Counted from the stretch's first letter, positions 48,358 to 56,596 are shown. The stretch is DNA of 64,000 bases from JADJGC01 sp964617645 (GCA_964617645.1 CAZTYE010000001.1:186001-250000), one strand, 5' to 3'. Notes: generated by a model not told the origin, from the sequence alone. Translations and numbers: made by a program.

Positions 48358-48482
48358 GACTGTTGAAAACCGTATTCATGTCATTCTGAGCGCAGCGAAG
48401 AATCTGTTTGCCGTTGTGCCAGAACGAAAACAGACCCTTCACTTCGTTCAGGGTGACAGCCTATAGGGCTTTTTCAACAGTC
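48358..48482. mobile_element. 125-bp MITE-like element
   Basis: Bounded by perfect 12-bp inverted repeats: GACTGTTGAAAA at 48358-48369 and its complement at 48471-48482. It has no coding capacity. Inside is a GTCATTCTGAGCGCAGCG unit known as a common dispersed sequence. No clear target-site duplication is seen. Confidence 0.5.
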
Positions 48483-48769
48483 TCTTCCGGTGGGGCACCG
48501 TTGACAATGGCAAGGCACGGCGCGAAGCGCTCCTACGCGAGGGGCAGTATGGCGCGTGCGAGCACATGGCCGAAGGTCCTGCGCTTCACGGGATGATGTG
48601 TCCGCGAGTGACACACCCCGCCATCCCGCACCGATGGTGCGGGACAGCACCCCTCTCAAGAGGGGAATTGAAGCGGCTGCGCCGCCGAAGAATGCGCCGA
48701 TGGCGCATTGCGCGGCATTCGGCCGCTGGAGCGCGGGACGATGTAAATTCGTGCCCACGATTGTCACGC

Positions 48770-48798
48770 CTGCGGCGTGATGTCAGGAGCGCGGGGCT
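48770..48798 (+). repeat. 29-bp direct repeat, copy 1
   Basis: The same 29 bases recur at 49003-49031, 233 bp away, just before the end of the ABC transporter gene. The purpose is unknown. Confidence 0.75.
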
Positions 48799-48887
48799 GC
48801 CACTACGCTGAATCGGTGGGCGCATCGCCATGCGCCCGTACGCGGAGCAGCGACGGAGGTGTCAAGCCGCAAGACGGCTTTACCTAC

Positions 48888-48918
48888 AAGCTGGATTCCG
48901 GCTTTCGCCGGAATGACG
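48888..48918 (+). repeat. 31-bp dispersed palindromic repeat, copy 2
   Basis: Second identical copy of the unit at 48133-48163, same orientation. Confidence 0.85.
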
Positions 48919-49002
48919 GGATCGGGGGTCTATGATATGCGTTGACAACCCCCGGTTCCGCCGGCGCGGAGCGACCCCCTTTGGTAAGGGGGATGATCGC
49001 GG

Positions 49003-49031
49003 CTGCGGCGTGATGTCAGGAGCGCGGGGCT
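49003..49031 (+). repeat. 29-bp direct repeat, copy 2
   Basis: Identical to 48770-48798. Confidence 0.75.
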
Positions 49032-49084
49032 CCTGACGAGTGGCGATTTTCCGGGCTGAGATTTGAGTGCGTAGCGAAGGTGTT

Positions 49085-50830
49085 CTACGCCAGTTCGCTG
49101 CGCTGGTAGAGTTCGCGGTAGATTGCCGAATTTTGCAGGAGCTCGGAGTGTTTTCCGGAGTCGACGATTTGGCCGTTTTGCAGGGCGATGATGCGATCCG
49201 CACGCTGCACGGTACTGAGTCGGTGCGCGACGATGACGGCCGTCTTGCTTTCCAAGATGCGCTCGAGCGCTTCCTGAATCAGTTTCTCCGAGATCGAATC
49301 GAGCGCCGAGGTTGCTTCATCGAGCAGCAGCACGGCCGGATCTTTGATCACGGCCCGCGCTAAGCAGAGGCGCTGTTTTTCGCCGCCGGAGAGCGTGACG
49401 CCGCGTTCGCCGACCATTGTACTGTAGCCGTCAGGCAACGCTTCGACGAACTGGTGGATATTAGCCACTCTCGCCGCCGCAAGAATCTCGTCCCGACTCG
49501 CGTCCGGTTTGCCGTATGCGATATTCTCAAAGATCGTCGCGTTGAAGAGCAGCGGGTCCTGATCGACCAAGGCAATCTGTCGTCGCAACGAGGCGAAGGA
49601 CAAGCGGCGCAGGTCGACGCCGTCGAGCGTAATCATACCGGACTGCGGATCGTAAAATCGCATGATCAGGCTGATGATCGTGCTCTTGCCGCCGCCGGAG
49701 GGTCCGACGATGGCGATTTTCTGTCGGGCCGGAATGGTCAACGAGAAGCCGGTGAGCGCAAAGCCCTGATCGTCGTAGGCAAAACACACGCGGTCGAAGA
49801 CAATTTCGCCGCGGGACTGCGCCAGCGATACCGGCTGCGGGGCTTCGATGACATCCACCGGCGCGTCGAGGTACTCAAACACGCGGTCAACCGAGGCCAT
49901 GATACTTTGAATCTCGACCTTCGATGACGCCAAGACCTGAATCGGTTGAATCATCCAACTCATCAACAGGAAAAAGGCCATGAGCGCGCCCAGACTCATC
50001 CGATCGATGACGATCAGGTATGAACCGATCGCCAGCACGACGATAACGCCCATGAAGCTCAGGATCATCACCGAACTGCGCGAGATCGATTGTGTGACGC
50101 TGAAACGAACGATGACGCGTTTGAGCCGGTCGAGCACCGCGTCGACTCGGCCCTGCTCGTGGGCTTCACGGCCAAAAGCTTTGATTGTCTTAAGCCCCAC
50201 GAGGCTCTCTTGTAATCGTGCCGAAAGCGTGGCGTTGGTTTCTTGGTATTCGCGTGAGACTCGATTAATTCTCTGGCCGAACTTGTGCGTAAGATACCAT
50301 GTAAGCGGGATCGGGATAAGCGACAGCAAAGTGAGCAACCAGTTTGTCGCCAGCAAATAGGTGAGGATCGCCGCCAGGAACATGAGATTGGCGAGCGCAC
50401 TAACGAGAATATTCGTGAACAGCTCTTGGACGCGGCTGACGTCGGACATGAGCCGGGAGAGAATCTCGCCGACTTGGTGCTTCTGGTGGAAGCGCAACGA
50501 CAAGCGCTCGAGATGGACGAACAACTGCGAACGGATGTCAGCGATAATACTACCGCCGACGCGCGCGCCCAGATAATCGCGCAGCCAGCTAAACAAGAAG
50601 ACTAAAGCGTAGACTCCGACCACGACGACGCCGAACCAGACGGCATTGTGCCAGAAACCGGGTTCACCTTTGCGGGCGACCATCTCAGGGATGCCCTTGT
50701 CGATGAGGAATTGCAGCGCCGCGGGAAGCGTGAGCTGAAGGACGGCCGCTGACGCGGTCGCCAGCAATGTCAGCAGTTGCAGCCGCCAGTAGGGCCGCAG
50801 GTAGCGCCAGAGGCGCTTAGTTCTTGACAT
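49085..50830 (-). CDS. ABC exporter (fused permease and ATPase), putative RiPP exporter
   Basis: 581 residues, the usual size of a half-transporter. Residues ~15-310 are a six-helix ABC membrane domain (TYLLATNWLLTLLSLIPIPL and neighbours). The ATPase domain has Walker A GPSGGGKST (~373-381), Q-loop, signature LSGGEKQR, Walker B VLLLDEATSALD and the H-loop AHRLST. There is no N-terminal C39 peptidase domain, so it would not trim a leader itself. It overlaps the B12 radical SAM gene by 14 bp and is the last gene of the operon headed by a cysteine-rich precursor peptide. Export of the finished peptide is the likely task; general lipid or drug export cannot be excluded. Confidence 0.85.
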   Translation of the reverse strand: MSRTKRLWRYLRPYWRLQLLTLLATASAAVLQLTLPAALQFLIDKGIPEMVARKGEPGFWHNAVWFGVVVVGVYALVFLFSWLRDYLGARVGGSIIADIRSQLFVHLERLSLRFHQKHQVGEILSRLMSDVSRVQELFTNILVSALANLMFLAAILTYLLATNWLLTLLSLIPIPLTWYLTHKFGQRINRVSREYQETNATLSARLQESLVGLKTIKAFGREAHEQGRVDAVLDRLKRVIVRFSVTQSISRSSVMILSFMGVIVVLAIGSYLIVIDRMSLGALMAFFLLMSWMIQPIQVLASSKVEIQSIMASVDRVFEYLDAPVDVIEAPQPVSLAQSRGEIVFDRVCFAYDDQGFALTGFSLTIPARQKIAIVGPSGGGKSTIISLIMRFYDPQSGMITLDGVDLRRLSFASLRRQIALVDQDPLLFNATIFENIAYGKPDASRDEILAAARVANIHQFVEALPDGYSTMVGERGVTLSGGEKQRLCLARAVIKDPAVLLLDEATSALDSISEKLIQEALERILESKTAVIVAHRLSTVQRADRIIALQNGQIVDSGKHSELLQNSAIYRELYQRSELA

Positions 50831-52244
50831 AGCGGGGATCGTCCTTCCAAATCTGGAAGTACTTGGCGGCGGCGAAACGAAACGCGCGATCCGAGAGCGA
50901 GGTCTTCATCCGTTCCTGACGCTGTTGAAGCATCTCCTGCCAATAGCCGACCCTGCCGTTGTCGAGATCGGCGGACGGCACGAAGTTCAGGCTGCTTTCG
51001 TACTGATCGTTGTCTTCGAGCCACCAGTGCGGCGACAGATAGCGGCTGCCGTAGGTTTGTTCGTAGTAAGCCTGACGCGTGTCGCAGTCGCAGCCGGGGA
51101 ATTGCATATAGCCGTGGCAGGCCCACATCAGCGAAGAATCGCGCTGCAGGATTTCGTCGTCGATAAACGCGAAGGTTTCTTCGATGCTTTGCCGCGTTTC
51201 GCCGGGGTGGTTAAAGATGAGATTCGCGCGGTGCAGTACGCCATGCTCCGACATCGTATGACTGGCGCGGCGAAATTGCTCGAGAAACTTGTCCGGCTGC
51301 TTGGTCTTTTGCATTACGGTTAGCATTCGCGGCGAACAGCTTTCAATGCCGAGTTGGATCTCAACCTTGAGTTGCGCGAGCATCTTGATGTCATCTTCCT
51401 CAAGATACTCCGGCCGCGTTTCGAGTGTTACCCAATAATCGGGATTGCTCGCGATCAACTTCTGGAGAAATTCCTTACGCCAGGCCGGTCGCATGCCAAA
51501 ACAGGCATCGCAGATGGCAATGGAGTGGACTTTGAAGCGCTCGCGCACGATGCGCATTTCGTCCACGGCTTGTTCCGGAGTGAACGCCCGCCATTTGCGA
51601 TCTTTGAGTGATTCCATGCAGAACGAGCAGTTGAACGGACAGCCGCGCGACAGATATATGTACATGCTGCTGATGCCGTCCGGAAAATTGGCAGCGAAGA
51701 AATCGCCGATCAGATCCCAATCATGGCGAACGAAGGCTGCGCCGGGGAACATCGACGCGCGAAACATTTGCGTCTGTTGAGGGCGGCCGTTTTTCATCAC
51801 GTCGGTCATGATTTCGCGCAGCGCCAGTTCGCCTTCTCCGGAAACGACGTAATCAAAAAGCCGCTCCGACGAGTTGAATTCTAACGGTCGCGCCGAGGGA
51901 TGATAACCGCCGACGACGATCGGCTTGTTTGGGTAGAGTTCGCGGCAGATCCTGGCGACTTTGAGCGTTGCCTGATAGGAGAGACTTGTCCAGCAGGAAA
52001 TCGCCAGCAAATCAAAGTTGCGTTCGCTCAAAAACGAACGCACTTGTCTTTCAAAACGGGAAATCTGCGCCGGCGTATTGGGCCGGCCGATGGTTATTTC
52101 AAAGTCGGCGTACTCGACATCGTGAAACTGCTTGAGATAGGACGCCAGCAGAAGCTGGGAAGTCTTGATCTCAACCCGCTCCATCCACGCCGGATAATGG
52201 AAGCAGGATGGATAGACGAGCAGAATCGATCCGCGTTCGGGCAA
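50817..52244 (-). CDS. B12-binding-domain radical SAM enzyme (RiPP tailoring)
   Basis: 475 residues. The N-terminal ~180 residues fit a cobalamin-binding Rossmann domain (ILLVYPSCF, LLAISCWTSLSYQATLKVAR, PIVVGGYHPS); the DxHxxG cobalamin ligand motif is not seen, so base-off B12 binding is possible. The radical SAM core starts with Cys202, Cys206 and Cys209 (GCPFNCSFC), which hold the 4Fe-4S cluster, and continues with LETRPEYLEEDDI and QLGIESCSPRML. Enzymes of this layout methylate unreactive carbons or rearrange substrates. In this operon the precursor peptide is the probable substrate. It lies 20 bp after the second SPASM gene and overlaps the exporter. Confidence 0.82.
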   Translation of the reverse strand: MPERGSILLVYPSCFHYPAWMERVEIKTSQLLLASYLKQFHDVEYADFEITIGRPNTPAQISRFERQVRSFLSERNFDLLAISCWTSLSYQATLKVARICRELYPNKPIVVGGYHPSARPLEFNSSERLFDYVVSGEGELALREIMTDVMKNGRPQQTQMFRASMFPGAAFVRHDWDLIGDFFAANFPDGISSMYIYLSRGCPFNCSFCMESLKDRKWRAFTPEQAVDEMRIVRERFKVHSIAICDACFGMRPAWRKEFLQKLIASNPDYWVTLETRPEYLEEDDIKMLAQLKVEIQLGIESCSPRMLTVMQKTKQPDKFLEQFRRASHTMSEHGVLHRANLIFNHPGETRQSIEETFAFIDDEILQRDSSLMWACHGYMQFPGCDCDTRQAYYEQTYGSRYLSPHWWLEDNDQYESSLNFVPSADLDNGRVGYWQEMLQQRQERMKTSLSDRAFRFAAAKYFQIWKDDPRYVKN

Positions 52245-52264
52245 GCAGGATCACGATCCTTTCG

Positions 52265-53365
52265 TCACACTTCGACCGGTTTGAACCGATTGAGCAGGGT
52301 AGTCACCAGCTCGCCATCGGGCGGAGCGGCGATGCCGAGTTCCTGCTCGATGCGATAGGTGCAGTACGGATTATTCGCACGCGTTCCCGAAGCCGCAACC
52401 GAAGTCGTCGTGCATCCGCCGCGACACAGCGGCAAGTACTTGCAGTCGTGGCAATAGCCTTCGGCGGTTTCGCGGGTGAATTCGCGATTGTACTTGAAGG
52501 CGCCCTTGCGATTCCAGATTTCCCTGAACGATGATTCGCGAATGAAACCTTCGACGAACGATTCTTGCTGCGACAGGCAACCTTTGACGGCGCCGTTGGA
52601 TTCGATACCGGCGACGCGAGTGCCGGCGAAACAGCCGAAATACGGAACATCCGACCACAGGTCCATGCCCATGCAGCCGTAATAGCCGATGTTCTCGCCA
52701 ACGTCGATCACGATCTCGTGCATGTTCTTGCGGTATTCGATCATCTTGTTGACGAGGCGGACGTAGTTCTGGCGCGAGAGCACGAGATTTTTGTTTTCCA
52801 TCATGCGGCCGGTGGCGGTGGTCATCTGGATGCGCCAGAGCGGACAGCCGGCCTCGATGAGGACTTTACGCATTTCGTCAAGCTCATCGATGTTGATATT
52901 CGAGATTTGGCTTTCGGCGCAGAAACGAACGCCTTTCTCGGCCATCCGCTTCATCGCCCAAACAACTTTATCGTAAGAATCGTCGCGCTGGCGAATGTAG
53001 TTGTGCGTCGGTTTGGTGCCGTCGAATGAGAGGCCGATGCGAGTGAAACCCATCCTCTTGAAGTCGTCGATGGTCTCGTCCGTGACGGCCAGACCGTTGG
53101 TGATCAAGCAGGTCTTGATCCCGCCCTGAATCATGCGCTCGGCGAGCGTGCGCCAATCTTTACGCATCAACGGCTCGCCGCCGGAGATGGTCACGACTTC
53201 GGTGCCCATTTCAATCATTTCGTCGATAAGCCGAATCGCTTCGCTCGTGTTCAACTCGTCGGGGCGCTGCTTGCCGGCGGACGTGCCGCAGTGAACGCAG
53301 CGCATATTGCAGGCAAAGGTGATTTCCCAGACGATCGACTGCGGGTAGATTCTGAATTCGCTCAT
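52265..53365 (-). CDS. Radical SAM/SPASM peptide maturase 2
   Basis: 366 residues. The radical SAM cluster is bound by Cys19, Cys23 and Cys26 (FACNMRCVHC); TISGGEPLMR and GLSFDG are the SAM-binding GGEP and strand motifs. The C-terminal SPASM domain, which holds auxiliary iron-sulfur clusters, shows GCFAG, GCLSQQ, YCHDCKYLPLCRGGC and a last Cys in NNPYCTY. No N-terminal precursor-recognition domain is present, so it may work with maturase 1. The start overlaps the stop of maturase 1 by 4 bp (ATGA). Confidence 0.87.
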   Translation of the reverse strand: MSEFRIYPQSIVWEITFACNMRCVHCGTSAGKQRPDELNTSEAIRLIDEMIEMGTEVVTISGGEPLMRKDWRTLAERMIQGGIKTCLITNGLAVTDETIDDFKRMGFTRIGLSFDGTKPTHNYIRQRDDSYDKVVWAMKRMAEKGVRFCAESQISNINIDELDEMRKVLIEAGCPLWRIQMTTATGRMMENKNLVLSRQNYVRLVNKMIEYRKNMHEIVIDVGENIGYYGCMGMDLWSDVPYFGCFAGTRVAGIESNGAVKGCLSQQESFVEGFIRESSFREIWNRKGAFKYNREFTRETAEGYCHDCKYLPLCRGGCTTTSVAASGTRANNPYCTYRIEQELGIAAPPDGELVTTLLNRFKPVEV

Positions 53366-54714
53366 ACGCGAGCCTCCTTCGGGCTGCTATTGGAAGCCGC
53401 TTGCTGGCGCGACGCGGCGATTATTTCCAACATCGGTTTGAGATTGTGCCGCCAGCCGAGACACATTTCGTCGGGCGCAAACCCGCGGTCGGCGCGATGC
53501 GCCGGACAACCGCCGAGACAGATCGGCAGAATGTCGCAACTGGAGCACTTGGCGTCTTCAAAAGCATTGAAATCAAACAAACGAGTAAAGTTCGGATGGC
53601 TGTAATTCACGGAGTCGCGGATGTTGCCCATCGACTTGTCGTGGTCGCCGACATAGTTGTAACAGCGATACATCTCGCCCTCATGATCGATCACGAAAGC
53701 ATACACCCGCTGCGCCATGCAGAAGGCGCTGGTCGGTTGCGGCAGTTTCTCGATGCGGAAACCGTGCCTGAGGAGCAACGTGAAATACTCGATCTCGACG
53801 CCGGAGAAGTCCGCCGTGTTGTAGCAGGTGTCATGGATATTGGCGCAAGCCGTCGAGGCGGCTTCGAGCTGGCCGAAGTACAGACCGATCCGCTTCTCTA
53901 ACCCGGCCGCTTTGAGTTCCAGCAGGAGTTCTTCGATCAGGCCGAGATCATACGACTTGTCGACATTAACGCGGACGCCGACCATGATCTTAGTGCAAGC
54001 GTACTTGATATTCTCGACGATTTTTGCGAAGCTATCCTTGCCGTTCTTGAGGGGGCGCTTTTCATCGTGCATCCGCGCCGGACCGTCGAGCGTGACCTGG
54101 ATCATCTTCACCTGCAGATCCATGAGCTTGTCGACAACGTCCTTGGTCAGCAGGTAGCCGTTGGAAATCATAGTTGCGGTGTACTGAAAATCCTTCGCCT
54201 TGCCCATGTCGATCATGGTCAGGGAGATGTCTTCGATCACGTCCATCGCCAGCAGCGGCTCGCCGCCGTACCAGCAGATGTCGACATGTTTGAGGGCGGC
54301 GGATTTCGATTCGACAAAGGCGATGAGCGCTTCGATCGTTTCGGGCGACATTTTGCCCTTCTTGTTGGCCTCATAGCAATATTGGCACGCCATGTTGCAA
54401 GCCAAAGTCGGCGCGACAACCAGGCCCATTTCGGTCTGGTCGTAGCGGCTCAAACCATGTTCGAACTTCAGGGTTTGATATTCATCACGCGGCTCGGAGT
54501 AGGCAAAGCGGCCATATTCGAGTTGCTTGAGCAGAGTTTGCTCGGCCTCGGTCAACGGCGAACCGACTGCCGCATCGAATTTGGTCATCAATGCTTGGTA
54601 AACGGCGAAGTTGTCGTCGGTCATCAGCCCCAAGGCGCCGGAGCGGGCGTTGTAGGCCAGACGATAGCCGTCACGCCAAGGGTGGAAGTGATTGTATCGA
54701 GAAATTCGCGTCAT
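53362..54714 (-). CDS. Radical SAM/SPASM peptide maturase 1 with N-terminal recognition-like region
   Basis: 450 residues, ATG behind GGGAGAA. The N-terminal ~95 residues (HPWRDGYRLAYNARSGALGL and on) resemble the PqqD-like recognition region found in ranthipeptide and sactipeptide maturases. The radical SAM core has Cys106, Cys110 and Cys113 (LACNMACQYCYE), followed by WYGGEPLLA. The SPASM part has FCMAQR, YRCYNYVGD and KCSSCDILPICLGGC. Such enzymes make Cys-to-carbon thioether or carbon-carbon links in ribosomal peptides. It is the first enzyme gene after the 41-residue Cys-rich precursor (80 bp), which is the expected substrate. Confidence 0.9.
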   Translation of the reverse strand: MTRISRYNHFHPWRDGYRLAYNARSGALGLMTDDNFAVYQALMTKFDAAVGSPLTEAEQTLLKQLEYGRFAYSEPRDEYQTLKFEHGLSRYDQTEMGLVVAPTLACNMACQYCYEANKKGKMSPETIEALIAFVESKSAALKHVDICWYGGEPLLAMDVIEDISLTMIDMGKAKDFQYTATMISNGYLLTKDVVDKLMDLQVKMIQVTLDGPARMHDEKRPLKNGKDSFAKIVENIKYACTKIMVGVRVNVDKSYDLGLIEELLLELKAAGLEKRIGLYFGQLEAASTACANIHDTCYNTADFSGVEIEYFTLLLRHGFRIEKLPQPTSAFCMAQRVYAFVIDHEGEMYRCYNYVGDHDKSMGNIRDSVNYSHPNFTRLFDFNAFEDAKCSSCDILPICLGGCPAHRADRGFAPDEMCLGWRHNLKPMLEIIAASRQQAASNSSPKEARV

Positions 54715-54751
54715 ACCAGTTTCTCCCGTCTAATGATCTCGACTTCGAGCG

Positions 54752-54777
54752 TGGAGAGGGCCTCCCGACCCTCTCCA
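54752..54777 (-). promoter_or_regulatory. Hairpin between precursor and maturase genes
   Basis: A perfect 9-bp stem, TGGAGAGGG (54752-54760) with CCCTCTCCA (54769-54777), and an 8-base loop. It lacks a T run, so it is more likely an mRNA stabiliser, processing site or partial attenuator that lets the precursor be made in excess over the enzymes, as is common in peptide clusters. Confidence 0.6.
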
Positions 54778-54793
54778 TACTCTTCACCGCAGC

Positions 54794-54919
54794 CTACAGC
54801 TCGACTGTCGGATCCACGCCGTACAGCGGCTTAATGCCACAGACGCCAGTGCACTTCAAGAAGCACTTCGCCGGGCAAGCATCCACAGTGGCTTGGCTGG
54901 GGTCGATCAAATAAATCAT
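54794..54919 (-). CDS. Cysteine-rich RiPP precursor peptide (Cx3Cx3Cx3C)
   Basis: A 41-residue peptide from ATG 54919, whose ribosome site AGGAGGGAG ends about five bases upstream. The leader-like first 14 residues run MIYLIDPSQATVDA; the core begins at Cys15. Cysteines at 15, 19, 23 and 27 are each four residues apart (CPAKCFLKCTGVCG), followed by IKPLYGVDPTVEL. Even four-residue spacing is typical of peptides whose Cys side chains are linked to neighbouring alpha- or beta-carbons by radical SAM/SPASM enzymes. Those enzymes follow directly, as do a B12 radical SAM gene and an exporter. I cannot assign it to a named family; Cx3C-repeat peptides are the nearest idea. No second copy was seen nearby. 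Confidence 0.82.
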   Translation of the reverse strand: MIYLIDPSQATVDACPAKCFLKCTGVCGIKPLYGVDPTVEL

Positions 54920-54933
54920 CAGACTCCCTCCTG

Positions 54934-55420
54934 TTAGAAGTGTGAAAAACAAAGCAAGTGTGGTGAACACTCACTCGTACCAACTATCTCGAAACGAAGC
55001 TGATACGCTCGCTTAAGTGGGTTGTTCCGATCTCGACCAAACGACGTAACTCGATATGAATCCGTCAGATACTCGAACCACGCCGGCCGGACTTGAACCG
55101 GTGAAAGAAGTCTAACCGTCGAGCATGCGGTTCCGGATAGTGAGGACATCGTCGGCGCTTTCCAGCTGAGAACAAACCCAGAATATCGGGCTACTGCTTA
55201 ATTGTGCGAATGAATACAACTTCAGACAGCTTTTGTCAAGTTCATTTTTTCACAAAGTTGGAGTTTTTCGATGAATAATGAATTGATTGACCGACACAGT
55301 CAGGAATGATTTTCCGGCTGTGATGTGGTTAGCGACGACCGGCAGCATTCGCGCGGCGTTGCGTCATGTGACGTTTTTCACATGATTATATGGCAATAAT
55401 GGATCGATCTTGTCGATGCT
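54934..55420. other. Long 5' leader region of the RiPP operon
   Basis: About 285 bases separate the predicted transcription start (~55204) from the precursor gene. A tRNA T-arm-like hairpin (CCGG-TTCAAGT-CCGG) occurs at about 55087-55101. No gene with support was found; a 71-codon minus-strand frame (54934-55149) has no recognisable content. Confidence 0.4.
55211..55239 (-). promoter_or_regulatory. Sigma-70-type promoter of the RiPP operon
   Basis: On the minus strand TTGACA (55239-55234) and TATTCA (55216-55211) are separated by exactly 17 bases. The -35 box is perfect. Transcription would begin near 55204 and give a long leader RNA. Confidence 0.65.
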
Positions 55421-55510
55421 TTGGCCCGATATCACGGACAACCGGGATCGCTGAACAACCCTGAGGGTTTAGACAACCGCGACAGGAACCGCTCTCTGAT
55501 CGTTTCAATT

Positions 55511-55534
55511 GCGGCAGGAAGGGATTCCTGCCGC
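55511..55534. other. Perfect 10-bp hairpin, role unknown
   Basis: GCGGCAGGAA (55511-55520) pairs with TTCCTGCCGC (55525-55534) around GGGA. No T run follows on either strand. It lies in the 870-bp stretch without genes between the RiPP precursor and the cytochrome gene. Confidence 0.5.
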
Positions 55535-55649
55535 CGCTCATTGAGAGCGCGACGTAGTCTTTCGACAGTTTCGGCCGGGGCTGGTTTCCACGCCGATCTG
55601 ACAGCGAACTTCAGCACGGAGGGAGTGGCAGGCGATTTAGCCAAAAGAC

Positions 55650-55677
55650 AATCGGCGCGTGGTGACACGCGCCGATT
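55650..55677 (-). terminator. Probable terminator of the cytochrome gene
   Basis: A perfect 12-bp stem, AATCGGCGCGTG (55650-55661) with CACGCGCCGATT (55666-55677), four-base loop. On the minus strand it is followed by GTCTTTT. It lies 115 bp after the cytochrome stop. Confidence 0.7.
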
Positions 55678-55792
55678 TCTATAGCGCAAAACCCCTGAAA
55701 TTTTGCCGAGGTCAGGTCGTGTCGCAGTAGTGCAACACGATCGTGATACGCAATTCCGTCGCCAGGCGCGGCGCGAAATCGCGGTTCGTCAG

Positions 55793-56308
55793 TTAACCCT
55801 TTGGCGCTTCAGTCTTCTTCGGCGCCTTCTCGTGAATACCCTTCGGGTCCTTGACGGCCTTTTCGAATTCAAAGCCCTTGAAGGTCGGTGACTTGTCGTT
55901 GTGACACTTCACGCAAACTTCCTTCTTCGGCTCGATCAGGCCGCTGGCCAGCGACAACGCCTTGTCTTTCATGATCTTCTGGGCCTTATACTCCGAGCCC
56001 GGTCCATGGCATGATTCGCACTGGACGCCGGTCAGAAGTGTTCCCTCGGCGGTCTTTCCGGTCGAGTGGCAGCCGATGCACTCCTCTTTCTTCTGTTCTT
56101 CCGGCTTCAGCGCTTCCCAAGCCTTGGCGTGCTTGGTGGTGAGCCAAGAGGTGTGCTCAACCTTGTGGCAGATCTTGCACTTGGCGTCGCCGACGAAGCT
56201 GAACGTTTTCTTGGCGTCGGCCGGCTTTGCCGCATCCTGAGCGACAGCCAAAGAGACTAAGAAACACATGGCCACGATTATCGTTGCCAGAACTGTCAAT
56301 TTTCTCAT
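55793..56308 (-). CDS. Periplasmic tetraheme cytochrome c (c554-like)
   Basis: 171 residues from ATG 56308, which follows GAGGAGGAGA; frames starting farther upstream lack this. A signal peptide (ATIIVAMCFLVSLAVA) sends it across the membrane. Four CxxCH heme sites are at Cys44-His48, Cys77-His81, Cys97-His101 and Cys132-His136 (CKICH, CIGCH, CESCH, CVKCH), the layout of the cytochrome c554/multiheme family. It should carry electrons in the periplasm. The lysine-rich tail (EKAPKKTEAPKG) may bind an acidic partner. It is a single-gene unit with its own promoter and terminator. Confidence 0.88.
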   Translation of the reverse strand: MRKLTVLATIIVAMCFLVSLAVAQDAAKPADAKKTFSFVGDAKCKICHKVEHTSWLTTKHAKAWEALKPEEQKKEECIGCHSTGKTAEGTLLTGVQCESCHGPGSEYKAQKIMKDKALSLASGLIEPKKEVCVKCHNDKSPTFKGFEFEKAVKDPKGIHEKAPKKTEAPKG

Positions 56309-56376
56309 CTGTTCTCCTCCTCGAGATGAATCTCCAATCATTTCAATCCTTATACACCCGCTACCGCAATGGGACG

Positions 56377-56404
56377 AAAATAATCATGGTATTTTCAAAG
56401 TCAA
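56377..56404 (-). promoter_or_regulatory. Probable promoter of the cytochrome gene
   Basis: On the minus strand TTGACT (56404-56399) and TATTTT (56382-56377) are 16 bases apart, about 70 bp before the start codon. Confidence 0.45.
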
Positions 56405-56596
56405 GGATTTTCAGCCCGAAAATACCCCAGCCATGATACTGTTTCTATATTTCGCTGTTCGACAACACTTTACGAGACATGGCCGTAAACGAAAATCGCA
56501 GCCTCTTGTCTCGACACAAATTACTTTTTTCACAAGAGCGACTAAAGTGGTCGATTTTCGAACATTCCGGAATGCTGCCTGAATGATATATTTTTG

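Larger units (their letters stand above)
47396..49084. other. 1.7-kb spacer made largely of dispersed repeats
   Basis: No supportable gene. From about 47,990 on it is a mosaic of short repeats: a 31-bp unit at 48133-48163 and 48888-48918, a 29-bp unit at 48770-48798 and 49003-49031, a MITE-like element at 48358-48482, and C/G-run hairpins. Short frames here (e.g. 47641-47844) show no known domain. Confidence 0.65.

Noticed and set aside
54934..55149. 71-codon minus-strand frame ahead of the RiPP precursor
   Set aside because: No domain or convincing ribosome site; its SPVQVRP stretch comes from the T-arm-like hairpin.
55081..55157. tRNA-like sequence in the RiPP leader on the minus strand
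   Set aside because: It has a T-arm-like hairpin and a partial acceptor stem, but no five-pair anticodon stem can be drawn and the D-loop lacks the conserved GG.
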